From Prasinococcaceae sp. CCMP 1430 (taxonomy: Eukaryota > Prasinodermophyta > Palmophyllophyceae > Prasinococcales > Prasinococcaceae), in assembly GCA_013416795.1 (NCBI GenBank), contig RQSC01000028.1:795057-818737 (forward strand): a stretch of DNA of 23,681 bases, given 5' to 3'. This document shows positions 9,414 through 17,985 of this stretch, one piece after another; the first letter of the stretch is position 1; every line of letters starts with the position of its first letter. The translations under genes were made by a program, and so were the position numbers. Under the pieces are notes generated by a model. The model saw only the letters and a program-made list of their open reading frames with translations, made no database searches and was not told where the DNA came from.

Positions 9414-10223
9414 ATGATGAGCTCGCAGTGCGACCAGGCCAAGGTGCGCCGCTCGGAGGCGCTCGGCGCGCTGCGCTTCCTGTCCAAGCCGGTGGCCGCC
9501 GCCGACCTGCAGAAGGTCTTCGCCCAGCTGGCGGCCGGCGGCATGGACACGCGCGCCGTCGCCGAGGCGGCCGCCGCGGCGGGCGTGGAGATGGTGCCCA
9601 TCAAGCGCTGCCACTCGAGCGAGGACGTGACCGTGTCGCTGCCGCTCGCCGTGTCGCGGCTGGCGCCGACGAGCGCCATCGACGCGGCGGCGCCCACCGC
9701 CGGCCGCGGCGCGTTCCACGCCTTCACGCAGCCCAAACCCGTCGTCAGCGGCCCGCCGCCCATGGGTGCGCCGCAGGCGCTCACCGCGGAGCAGGTCGCG
9801 GCGCTCGTGTGCTACCACCAGCAGCAGAGCAAGCAACGGAATCACGCGCAGCCGCAGGCGCCGGTGGGGCACCTGCAGCAGCAGCAGCAGCGCGCCGGCG
9901 CGTGCTCCACGGGCACCGCCAGCGCGAGCACGGCGCCGAGCTCGGCGTGCGCCGGCCCGTTCATGGCGCGCATCAGCTGCAACCCGGTGCCCCAGAGCCA
10001 GCGGCGCGCGGTCGCGCTCGAGAAGTACAGGCAGAAGCGCAAGACGCGCTGCTGGGACAAGAAGGTGCGCTACGAGAGCAGGCAGCGCGTGGCGGTCAAC
10101 CGCCCGCGCGTGACGGGCCGCTTCGCCAAGCGCAGCGGCTCGGACTCGGACACCACGGACGTCACGCCGGCCCCCGCCGAGGCCGCCGCCACCGCGGGGC
10201 CGGAGCCAGCAACGAAGGAGTAG
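9414..10223 (+). CDS. CCT-domain protein with the C-terminal half of a receiver (pseudo-response-regulator-like)
   Basis: Likely nuclear transcriptional regulator. From ATG 9414 the protein is 269 aa. Residues 197-240 form a clear CCT domain: ALEKYRQKRKTRCWDKKVRY then SRQRVAVNRPRVTGRFAKR, as in CONSTANS, TOC1 and plant PRRs. The first 35 residues plus the preceding codons (PAFVMMSSQCDQ...EALGALRFLSKPVAAADLQK) match strand 4 to helix 5 of a receiver domain, including the conserved Lys in SKP. Strands 1-3 and the phospho-acceptor Asp are not encoded between 9260 and 9413, nor on this strand farther upstream. A poly-Gln run and a low-complexity middle separate the two parts. Either the receiver is truncated, or an upstream exon ends at the acceptor CGAGGACAG (9370-9378). 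CCT is certain; the PRR origin is a good inference. Confidence 0.85.
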   Translation: MMSSQCDQAKVRRSEALGALRFLSKPVAAADLQKVFAQLAAGGMDTRAVAEAAAAAGVEMVPIKRCHSSEDVTVSLPLAVSRLAPTSAIDAAAPTAGRGAFHAFTQPKPVVSGPPPMGAPQALTAEQVAALVCYHQQQSKQRNHAQPQAPVGHLQQQQQRAGACSTGTASASTAPSSACAGPFMARISCNPVPQSQRRAVALEKYRQKRKTRCWDKKVRYESRQRVAVNRPRVTGRFAKRSGSDSDTTDVTPAPAEAAATAGPEPATKE

Positions 10224-10619
10224 GGACGCCCCGCCGCCCCTCCCGTGTACCATAGCAAACGACAGGCGCACGCGAGAGCCCGCCGCGGCCGCGCAGTGCC
10301 GCGAGCGAAGCCGCCCTCTTTTAACATACGTAGCACGAGATCAACGCAGTCGCCGCGGCCGCCCGCGGCCGGCGCCGCCGGGCGCGTTGCATGTCCGAGG
10401 GCGGGCTGAGTCCTGCTCTGCTTCATGGACTCTACTAGCGCGGCGGGGTGCTGCCTCGGGCGTGCGGTCTTGCGAGCGTGCGAACGTGCCCTTGCGAGTG
10501 CCCAGCGACTTGCTCGGGGCGGTCCCTCGCCCTCCCCTCCCCCGCGCCGCGCCGCGCCGCACCGCGTTGCCCAGCTCGCACTCCCTCGCCCGCTCCTCAA
10601 GCTCCCACTCCCGCTCGCG
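10224..10619. other. Intergenic region between the CCT and bromodomain genes
   Basis: 396 bp between two same-strand genes, so it holds the CCT 3' UTR and the bromodomain gene's promoter and leader. Visible: an A/T-rich patch (TCTTTTTAACATA-like, 10316-10328) in otherwise GC-rich DNA, a self-complementary GCCGCGGCCGCCCGCGGCCGGC stretch near 10350-10375, and pyrimidine-rich DNA just before the ATG at 10620. An earlier in-frame ATG at 10425 gives a Cys/Arg/Pro-rich leader that does not look coding. Confidence 0.45.
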
Positions 10620-12034
10620 ATGGTGTTCACGCTCAAGCTCAAGCTCGGCAAGCGCAAGGCGGGCGACGACGGCGCGCCGCCGGCCGCCGGGGCGGCGCCC
10701 GCGGCGTCGCGCGCCCGGCGGTGCCGTCGGTGGACGCGGCGCTGAGCGCGGCCGAGCAGCAGCGCCAGTTCTACATGCAGGCGAACCGCGACGCGGAGGA
10801 GCGGCAGCGGGCGGAGGCCGAGCGCCTCGCGCGCGAGCAGGAGGAGGTGCTGAGGCGGGCCGCTGCGGCGGCCGCCGAGCCGGAGGTCTCAGAGCAGACC
10901 TCGCAGAAAGCGAGGGGGCGGTCGGGGGGGCGCCGCGGACCTCGGGCGCGCCCCGCGCCCTCGCCGGCGCCGAGGGCGCCCGCTGCGCCCAAGCCGCAGC
11001 GCGACCGCGGCTTCAAGGCTGAGCGCGCCGCCGCCGTCATCGCGTCGCTCGCACGCAAGGACAAGTCGTCGGTGTTCCTCAAGGAGGTGCGCGCTGAGGA
11101 CGTGCCGGGGTACTACGACGTCATCAAGGAGGCGATGAGCTTCGATACGATTCGTGCCAAGTTCAAGAAGGACGCCTACACGACGTGGCAGGAGGTGAAG
11201 GACGACGTGGATCTCATGTGCAACAACGCGATGTACTTCAACGCGCCCAGCACTTTCTACCACACCGCGGCGAAGACCATCTATGAGGCAGCGCAGAGCC
11301 AGTTCAAGAACTGTGCCGGCAGGGCGCTGCCTGTGCGCCGGGGCGCGTGCCTGTGGGCGGGGGATCACACGCCCGCGCCCAATCCGCTCGCGGCAGAGGT
11401 GGGGACGGGAGCGGCGGGGGTGACGGCCACTGGCGATGACAGTGTGACCGAGCCGCTCGATGCTGGGGCGACCGGCGGCGGCAGCGACCGGCCGCAGGCG
11501 GCAACGCCGGAGCCGTCCACGATGGGTCCGGCGATGTCACAAGACACAATGGCAGCTGATGCTCAGGGCGGCGGGGCGGCGGGCTCGGCAGCCATCGACG
11601 GCGAGGGCGGTGCCAGGCAGCAGAATGCCGACGGCGCCCCGAGTGCGGCTGCCGCAGCGACGGCCGTGCCGCTCGTGTTCCGCTCGAGCAAAGCTGGCAC
11701 TGCCATCGATTTCCGCACAAGGCTCGACAAGCGAGAAAACCGGCGCCGCACGTACCCCAAGCCACCGAGTGTCTTGAGGACCAAGGCGCCCACCAACAAG
11801 GGGCCCGCCGCAGCCGAGCAGATGCGCGTGCACCAGGCGGAGAAGGCTGAGAAAGCGGCGCTCGAGCGCGCATTGTCCGGAGAACGCGTGGCTGCGCCCG
11901 ACCCCGCGGCGCGCGCGGCGCTAGCGCGAGTCGAGGTGTACGAGCATTCGCTCATGCGCTTCGCGCGAGGGATGGGAAGCGTCGTGCAACGAGTAGCGGA
12001 GGAGATGAGGGCCCGCGTGGCAGGGGCGAAATGA
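10620..12034 (+). CDS. BRD7/9-like bromodomain protein (one frame break)
   Basis: Acetyl-lysine reader, probably nuclear; BRD7/9 homologues are SWI/SNF subunits. ATG 10620 starts MVFTLKLKLGKRKAGDD, a basic start that fits better than the earlier ATG at 10425. The frame must change near 10706-10746 to reach VDAALSAAEQQRQFYMQ, a Glu/Arg/Ala coiled region. The bromodomain is encoded at about 11035-11310: FLKEVRAEDVPGYYDVIKEA, MSFDTIRAKFK, then LMCNNAMYFNAPSTFYHTAA with the ligand-contacting Asn of FNAPSTFY. An Ala/Gly-rich linker and a basic C-terminal region (TRLDKRENRRRTYPKP, then a helical end) follow, with the stop at 12034. The break is either a 2-nt difference in the CG-rich run at 10708-10716 or a 41-nt GT-AG intron (10706-10746); length is about 470 or 457 aa. 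It is followed by the convergent cyclin gene. Confidence 0.85.
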
Positions 12035-12334
12035 GTATGGTAATGTGTGTAATTATGGATGCCTGAGCGCGTCAGATCATTCGTTCATGCGTACAGTGTC
12101 AGTCCCAGGAAGTTGCTGTGCACGCACTGTTGTAGTTGGGCTGTGCGTGCAAGAGGAGTCGATTCCAACATCATATGTGTATCATTGCGTCGGGTTGTTC
12201 TTCATTCGCATCGTGTCGTTCGTCGGTAGCAATGTGGCGGAGCGACATGATGATTTGTGCCGCCGTCCATCAGCACGCGCGCCAGTGGGCACTGCCACTC
12301 GAAATGGCGAGTAGGTGCTAGTGGCTCTACCGGC
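12035..12334. other. Convergent 3' intergenic region, bromodomain / cyclin genes
   Basis: 300 bp with noticeably lower GC than its surroundings, as expected for paired 3' UTRs. TGTAA at 12048-12052, 14 nt after the bromodomain stop, could be a poly(A) signal if the organism uses the green-algal pentamer. No open frame with coding character was recognised. Confidence 0.5.
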
Positions 12335-13720
12335 TCACATTCGCGAGCACTGCGAACACGATGGTGATGCGTGCGCAGCGGCAGCGGCATGTGCATTGCT
12401 GACATTTCCGGCTTGAGGCCGACCGCGTGATCCAGGCACGAGACAGCTGCCGTCAGGGTCACTGTCGCCGCGTTCTCCGGAGCATGCCGCGTGCTGCTCC
12501 CAAGGGTGGGCAATTCCAGAGGTGATCAGAGACTGCCCTCTTGCTCCTTTGCCTCCGCTGCCACCGGCAGCGGCAGCACCATCTCTATCGCCATTGGCGG
12601 GCGTGAGAGTTATTTCGAGCACACATTTGGCAAGGGCACTGATGTCGTGGACCTCGGCGCCTATCTCCTTGGCGAGCCATCCCGTGATGCTGAAACGCCG
12701 CGGGACGGGAGGGCGCAGGCGCACGATGACGAACGCAGCCGCGAGCACCGCTGCGGCATGCAGCTCGGTGTGCAGGGCCGCGAGCGTGGCAAACGAGGAG
12801 AGCTCGTCGTAGAGGGCATACACCTGCATGACACAGAAAAGAGCACAGTCGGGCAAAATAGATTGTACGTAAGTGTCAGATGAGGGATCGATGACGGACG
12901 GATGCGCACACACATCACGGCACGCACTTTGGCAAAACTTTGGCGCAGGCTATCACGCACGTACCAAAAGTTCTCCGAACTCTGCTATCTCGCCGAGGTC
13001 ACAAGAGGCGACAGACATGGCGTCGCCGTCGGCGCCGAGCGCCGCAAGGAGGGCCTCCAGTCTCGAGCCGATGAGCGCGCACTCAGGGAGCCAGCAAGCT
13101 CCGCAGGCGCCACCCCCTCCACCGCCGACGCCGGCGACCGCCACAAGTGTCGCGAGCTCTGCCGCCCGCGCGTCGCTCGGGCAGAGGGGATACGTGCACG
13201 CTCCCTGCGTTGAAGTGTGCATGAGGCGCAGAATGTCGTTGCATCCCAGCGCACGAAACGCGCCCGGCTGGCCACGCTCGCCGTCACTGAAGACCATCTT
13301 GGACGCCAACTGGACGCACGCGCCCGCGGCCGCAAGTGCGGCCCGCGGCCGCGCCAACGGCGTCGACGCGCCAAATCCGCCATCGCCGCCGGGCACCGCG
13401 GAGGCGATGCGGTCCCTTCCAGCTGCTCCTTCAGCACCACTCGCCAATCGTGACTTGATCCTCATGCTGCGCCTCAAGGTACCGAAAGTATGCCACGACT
13501 CGAGGGGAGCGCTGTCAGGGCACACTGCTGCTGGCAGGTAGCCGACATCATCCTGGCCGTGCGGGGGGACGGGTGCCGCCAGGGCCTGCGTTGCCGCGGC
13601 GCGGGCGTACAGCTCTGCGAAGAGGTGCAGCGCGCGCCGCGTGACTGCCCGCGGCGCACCGCTCGCCGCGGCGCAGGCGACCACGAGGCGCACGCCCTCG
13701 CGTCGCGTGGCGTCATCCAT
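12335..13720 (-). CDS. Divergent cyclin-fold protein (two exons, 414 aa)
   Basis: Putative CDK-partner cyclin of unassigned class. ATG 13720 (context GCGCCATGG) opens MDDATRREGVRLVVACAAAS. The first cyclin box is suggested by RRALHLFAELYARAA and, after an insertion, AALAAAGACVQLASKMVF, resembling the helix 2-3 pattern in which cyclins have Ala-x-Lys. A 141-bp GT-AG intron (12824-12964, donor GTACGTGCG, acceptor TCATGCAG) joins GELL|VYALYDELSSFA in phase 0. The second exon then reads like the second cyclin box: LAALHTELHAAAVLAAAFVI and ISALAKCVLEITL. A low-complexity tail ends at the stop at 12335. Both boxes carry Gly/Ala-rich insertions and no destruction box was noticed. It is head-to-head with the transporter gene. 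The cyclin call is structural pattern matching, not a strong signature. Confidence 0.65.
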
Positions 13721-14040
13721 GGCGCTTTTTCTTCTTTGCAGCGACAGGCGGGACAGGGGGCGCCACGCCGCCCGCCGCCGCACGCGACCAACCGGCGCCC
13801 CAACCCCCCACCCCCCCGCCCGCGCGGCGCGGCGCCTCTTCCAACCCCCCAACCGACCGCGACGCGACAATGGCGCCCGCGCGCGCGTGGGCTGGGGTGG
13901 CTTCGGAGGGGGCGCCGGCGGCGCGCGCTGTGGTGCGCGCGCGCGCCTGCTTTTTCTCGCGCGAGCGAGCGAGCCCCCCGCCAGAACACGGTTCGAAAGC
14001 GTGCCGCGCGCGCGGCTGCCGCCACACTGCGCGCGAGTGC

Positions 14041-14096
14041 TCGCTCGCTCGCTCGCTCGCTCGCTCGCTCGCTCGCTCGCTCGCTCGCTCGCTCGC
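14041..14096. repeat. (TCGC)14 microsatellite
   Basis: Fourteen exact consecutive TCGC units (56 bp) in the divergent promoter between the cyclin and transporter genes. A similar but shorter (GCGA)n run lies at about 13958-13971. Confidence 0.97.
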
Positions 14097-14099
14097 GCG

Positions 14100-14240
14100 T
14101 GTGTACGTCGTTCGCGTGCGTGCGTGTCGTGCGTGTCGTGCGTGCTCGCTTGCGCGCTCGCGCGCGCGCGTGTGTGTGCGCGCGCGCGCGCGCGTGTGTA
14201 CGTACGTGTGCGCTCGCTCGCGCGCGCGTGTGTGTGCGCG
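14100..14240. repeat. Alternating purine-pyrimidine (GT/GC) tract, Z-DNA-prone
   Basis: Nearly continuous GCGC, GTGT and CGTACGT alternation, including an uninterrupted CG/TG block at about 14157-14206 and another at about 14219-14239. Such tracts favour Z-DNA and replication slippage. The tract sits upstream of the transporter ATG, after the TCGC array. Confidence 0.75.
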
Positions 14241-14295
14241 GCGGTAGTGGGTGTGTGGGTGGGTGTGGTGGTGGTGGTGGTGGTGGGACGGGACG

Positions 14296-15495
14296 ATGAG
14301 CGCGCAGGAGGCGCTCTCCGCGGGCGCGCTCCTCGCGTCGGGCACGGTCAACACGCTGCTGAACGCGCGCGTGCTCGGGCTGGGCTGCTACGCGGCCGAG
14401 AGCCTGCTGCAGACGGCGGCCAAGCTGGCCGCGCAGAGCGCCGTCGTGGGGGTGCGCGCGCTGCGCTCCCGCGGCGCGGCGCGCGCGCGCTCGCAACGTC
14501 ATCTGCCTCCGCCGCGCGAGCGGCGGCGGCGGCGGCGGCGGCGGCGCGTCATGGCGCACGCGCGCGCAACTCGTGGGCTCGGCGGTGTGCGACCTCGTTG
14601 GCTTCCTGCTGTATCAACAGGGGCTCGTGCGGTGCGGCCCGGCGCTCTATCAGGTGGCGTGCAGCGCGCAGGTGGTATTTGGCGTCGCCTTCTCGGCGGC
14701 GTTTGTCGGTGCCCGGTACTCGCTCGGGCAGCTGGTCGCAGTGGCGTGGGTCGTGGGGTCAATCGCAGCTAGGGGCGCGCTCGCGGCGAGAAAGGCGGGC
14801 GCTGCGGACGAGGGCGACGCTGGGGCAGTCACTTTCGGCATCCTCATGGTGCTGCTCGGCTGCGCGGTCTATTCGGCCGGGGCGGTGCTCGTAACGCGCA
14901 TGAACAGGGACTGCGTGCGAGCCGGGGAGACGCCGCCCAGCGGGTCCGACGTGTCTGCGGCGAATGGCGTCGTAGGCCTTTGCTTCATTCTCGTGTACCT
15001 CGCGGCCTACACCGTGCCCCGCTGGACTGAGCTCGTGACCGACGTCCAGGCAGCGTCCGGCGTGACCCCATGGGAGGTGCTGAGCACCCACGCCATCTAC
15101 CTGGCGTGCTACGTCGTGCACAACGCGGTGAGTGCGCGCGCGACCGCGCGCACGCACGCGATTGTGCGTGCGCGCACGTGTGCGCCTGCGTGTGTGCGTC
15201 CTCCTGACTCGCACACCCGCCCTGTGCCGGCGATTGCACGTGCGTGCAGAACTATTGGAACTGCGTCGCGAGCGCCGGCGTCACGACCGCACAGTGCGCG
15301 AACGCCGTCCGCACTGTTTCCGTCGCCCTCGTCTCCGCCGCGGTCATGTGCCGCGGCGACACGCCTGCGGAGTGCCTGGACGCCGGATCGATGGCGTGCG
15401 CTCTGGCGACAGCAGGTGGCGGCGCGATGTACGCGCTCGCGACCTCCCGCGCGAGCGCGACCAAGGCCACGCTCGTCGCGAAGAAGGAAAAGTAG
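14296..15495 (+). CDS. DMT-superfamily transporter, SLC35F6-like (two exons, one frame break)
   Basis: Integral membrane transporter of the drug/metabolite (SLC35/nucleotide-sugar-like) superfamily; substrate unknown. ATG 14296 opens MSAQEALSAGALLASGTVNT, matching SLC35F6-type TM1 (GTVNTLLN). About ten hydrophobic segments are visible, including VGSAVCDLVGFLLYQQGL (ALCD-type TM), ALYQVACSAQVVFGVAF, TFGILMVLLGCAVYSAGAVL and FILVYLAAYTV. A 122-bp intron (15128-15249, donor GTGAGT, acceptor CGTGCAG) joins HNA|NYWNCVASAG in phase 0; the last exon adds two TMs and a lysine-rich tail ending KKEK. Between TM2 and TM3 (14470-14560, CG- and GGC-repeat DNA) the frame shifts by one base; no GT-AG pair there restores frame. 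One surplus base would give about 358 aa, close to SLC35F6 length, so an indel is likelier than an intron. The end of the last exon is duplicated in the palindrome. Confidence 0.75.
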
Positions 15496-17929
15496 CAGGG
15501 CACGCCCCAGCCACCAGCAGAACGCGTGAAATCAAGAGACGCAACGGCCCAACGCACATACGCGCACGCAAGCGCGCGCACGCGCACGCGCACGCGCGTG
15601 CCCACGTGCATATCTCGCAATGATAATACAGGCATGATACACACTCTGCGCGCGAGGGCGCCGGCATTCTCAACGGCCGCCCACGCCCGCCGCGCTGACG
15701 GCGGCCATGGCAGCGATGACACCGAGGTCTGTGCGCGCGCGGAGTGCTCGGAGGGCGCTCGGATCGACTGTGGCGGGTGCGTCGAGCGTTGCCGCTGTCG
15801 CCACGGCCTCCTCGTCGGCGGCAGCCTCGTCGGCGGCACGCATGGCCGCGGCGCGCAGCGAGAGGATGGCGGAGCGCACGTCGCGCCCGTCCTCGCCTTG
15901 GGAAGTGGCTGGCTGGCGCTGCTCTTTGTCGGCGTCTGTCGTTGCTGCCATTTGTTGTTGTTGCGCTGCACCGTTTGGCACGCGGTCTGGCGAGCCCGGA
16001 GAGCGGCAGCGCTTGCGCGAGATAGCAGCCGCATCGATGTCGCCCACGTGCTGGAGTACGCGCGCCGCACCTGGGCTGTACGCCGCAGCGCCCCACCGGG
16101 CGCGAGCCCGCTCGGCCGCCCCCCGCCAGCCAATTGCGGCGATAGGATCTGCGCACGCACCCTGGGGAGCGCTGTCCGCGGCGCAGATGTACACCTCGTA
16201 CCTGTACGCGCCCTCGCCCAGCTCGTCGCCCGCCGCGCGCTCCGCAGCCACCTCGGCTCGCCAATCGTCGATGACGGCGTGCAGATCCGCTTTGGCGTGG
16301 GGCGCAAGGTCGTGGACGACGTTTCCTGACGCAGAGACGAGGTCGATCTCTTCCCCGTCGAGGTCCGAGGCGGGCGCAAGCATCAGCAAGCGCACGTCAC
16401 GTAGCGCGCGGGCTGCGGCGACGACCCGGGCGCGTACGACAATCCTCCCGTCGGCGCCGCGGGTGGCGATGACGTCGGCGCGGACGCGGTGCTCCTCCGT
16501 CAGCTGCTGTCGTGCGACGTCGTCTCCGCTCGCGCTGTCCTTGCTCGCCTCGCCTGACTGCGGCGAGCCCCCTTTTTCAGCATCTGCACCGACATGTTCG
16601 CCGCTTCGCTCACCGTCGCACATGGACGCGAGCAACGACGCGGCGTCGGCAAGCATGGCCTTCTTCGCCGCCGCCTGCTTCTCGCCCTCCCAGAGCTCCC
16701 GCGTGAGCTCCTCCCTTCGCTCTTCGAGCGCAGCGGAAAAGAGGGCCTCGCCGGCCGCGGCACGCGCGGCGGCAGCGCTAACCCCGGTGCCGCCCACGCC
16801 GACACTGGCGCCGCCGGGCTGCGGGCCACGCGCGCCAGTCAGGTCGACGAGCGTGACCGCCGGCAGAGCCTCGTCCTGGGAGCGCGCCTCGCCCTTCGCA
16901 CCCCTGAGCACAAGCAATTGCTGCGTGCCGTCACCCGCGGGCGCCCTGAAGTCGCCTGGGAGCAGGGCCGCCACGCGTTCGCCGAGCGCCATCAGCGGCA
17001 CCAGCGCCTCCGCGCAGTAGAGCGTCGCCGTCGAGTGCATGTCGTCGTGCGCGGCGGCGACCACACGCGCCCTGCCGCCCAGCAGCGCCGCCGCGAGCGA
17101 AGCGGGGCGCGGCACTGACCCCGGTCGCGCGCGTGCGAGCTCGCGTCCAGCGCCGTAGCGCGTGACAGCATTGCCCTCGCCGTCCGCGATGACCACTTCC
17201 ATCGTGTCCGCGCCGGGACCCGCCCCTGCGCGCGGCGGCAGGACGCACGCCACGGCGCCCTCTGCGGTAGCGGCAGCTGCGAGGCCGTCGCCGCCGACTG
17301 CGAGCGCGGCGCGCCGCCAGCACGCATCATCACCGCCCTCGTTGAGGACGACCGCAGCGATCGGAACGGCGAGCGCTCCTGGCGTAGCGCCGGCGCTGCG
17401 AGCGCGCGTGGCTACGAGCGCCACGGGCGGGGCACCTGTGCACCCGCCGCCCGCGCAGAGCACGCGCGCGCCGCGCCCAAGCTGCACTACGAACGACTGC
17501 CAGCGACCGCGCGCGCCGCGCGCGATGACCAGGAGGGACACGGACGCGTCCGCATCCGTCTCGCCCGCCTCGTCCCCTTTCGCCTCGTGACCGCCCTCGA
17601 ACACGACGGCGGCCGCTGGCCCATCGAGCACGAACGCCCTCACCGCACGCGCCCCTGGCGGGGCTGCGGCGATCGCGACTGACTCCCAGCGCACGCCGCC
17701 GCATCGCGCGTCGTCGGAGCGCGCTTCGGCGCGCACGGCGCCCAGGACGAGCTCTCCGGTGCGCTTGTCGAGCGCAACGCCGTACGGCGCCTCCACCCAG
17801 CTCTGGCCGTCCTCGACGACGGCCGCCGCGAGCAGCGACAAACTCTCCGGGCACACGCGCGCTCCGTACTCGGGGCGGCCGCCGCTCACCTCAACCAGCG
17901 ACTCCGACGCCTCACTCACGCACGCCGCC
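15305..17929. repeat. Left arm of a 2,625-bp inverted repeat
   Basis: Every position i pairs with 35930-i in the right arm at the places checked: both inner and outer ends, and by identical translations of long frames in several reading frames on opposite strands. It contains the end of the transporter's last exon and nearly all of the 771-aa minus-strand gene. Confidence 0.95.
15496..15669. other. Convergent 3' region, transporter / FANCB-like gene
   Basis: 174 bp with an alternating CGCACG tract (about 15555-15605) and a short A/T-rich patch (AATGATAATACAGGCATGATAC). It lies within the left palindrome arm and is repeated in reverse at 20261-20434. Confidence 0.5.
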
Positions 17930-17985
17930 ACGCCCGTCCGCGCGTCCACGACGCGCGCTCCGCCGGCGTGCACGAAGCGCGCCAT
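15670..17985 (-). CDS. 771-aa protein, possibly FANCB/FAAP100-like
   Basis: Function not established. The single exon starts at ATG 17985 inside the palindrome spacer (MARFVHAGGARVVDARTGVA) and ends TGA at 15670. The N-terminal 390 residues are beta-rich, propeller-like repeats (FVLDGPAAAVVFEGG, MEVVIADGEGNAVTRYGAG). Then come LLPGDFRAPAGDGTQQLLVL and AVTLVDLTGA, an arrangement also seen in FANCB (Fanconi core complex), followed by a charged helix (ERREELTRELWEGEKQAAAK) and a beta segment (GRIVVRARVVAAARALRDV). The C-terminal tail is low-complexity with basic KRCRSPGS and QQQQ runs. The order propeller, helical stalk, beta domain fits FANCB/FAAP100, but similarity is weak. The gene's own upstream region is absent because the inverted copy begins 15 bp beyond its ATG. 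Confidence 0.7.
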   Translation of the reverse strand: MARFVHAGGARVVDARTGVAACVSEASESLVEVSGGRPEYGARVCPESLSLLAAAVVEDGQSWVEAPYGVALDKRTGELVLGAVRAEARSDDARCGGVRWESVAIAAAPPGARAVRAFVLDGPAAAVVFEGGHEAKGDEAGETDADASVSLLVIARGARGRWQSFVVQLGRGARVLCAGGGCTGAPPVALVATRARSAGATPGALAVPIAAVVLNEGGDDACWRRAALAVGGDGLAAAATAEGAVACVLPPRAGAGPGADTMEVVIADGEGNAVTRYGAGRELARARPGSVPRPASLAAALLGGRARVVAAAHDDMHSTATLYCAEALVPLMALGERVAALLPGDFRAPAGDGTQQLLVLRGAKGEARSQDEALPAVTLVDLTGARGPQPGGASVGVGGTGVSAAAARAAAGEALFSAALEERREELTRELWEGEKQAAAKKAMLADAASLLASMCDGERSGEHVGADAEKGGSPQSGEASKDSASGDDVARQQLTEEHRVRADVIATRGADGRIVVRARVVAAARALRDVRLLMLAPASDLDGEEIDLVSASGNVVHDLAPHAKADLHAVIDDWRAEVAAERAAGDELGEGAYRYEVYICAADSAPQGACADPIAAIGWRGAAERARARWGAAAYSPGAARVLQHVGDIDAAAISRKRCRSPGSPDRVPNGAAQQQQMAATTDADKEQRQPATSQGEDGRDVRSAILSLRAAAMRAADEAAADEEAVATAATLDAPATVDPSALRALRARTDLGVIAAMAAVSAAGVGGR

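Larger units (their letters stand above)
13721..14295. promoter_or_regulatory. Repeat-rich divergent promoter between the cyclin and transporter genes
   Basis: 575 bp between divergent ATGs. From the cyclin side outward it holds a C-rich (minus-strand G-rich) tract at 13798-13821, 78 nt before the cyclin ATG; CG-alternating DNA; the TCGC tetranucleotide array; long alternating purine-pyrimidine GT/GC runs (about 14157-14240); and a G-rich GGT tract (14246-14292) ending 4 nt before the transporter ATG. Long frames here (SER/SERA or LARS repeats) are repeat translations, not genes. Confidence 0.6.

Noticed and set aside
10425-10619. Earlier ATG (10425) as the start of the bromodomain protein
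   Set aside because: It would add a Cys/Arg/Pro-rich leader without coding character; the basic MVFTLKLKLGKRK start at 10620 is more convincing.
13985-14010. tRNA-like GGTTCGAAA T-loop motif
   Set aside because: No acceptor stem, anticodon arm or D-arm around it could be paired.
13474-14559. Long frames on both strands with SERASERA or LARSLARS repeats
   Set aside because: Translations of the TCGC and GT/GC repeats, extending into neighbouring exons in the wrong frame.
15707-17020. Long plus-strand frame of 437 aa (and its mirror at 18910-20223)
   Set aside because: Antisense to the FANCB-like gene; Ser/Ala/Arg/Pro-rich composition typical of shadow frames in GC-rich DNA, with no domain motif.
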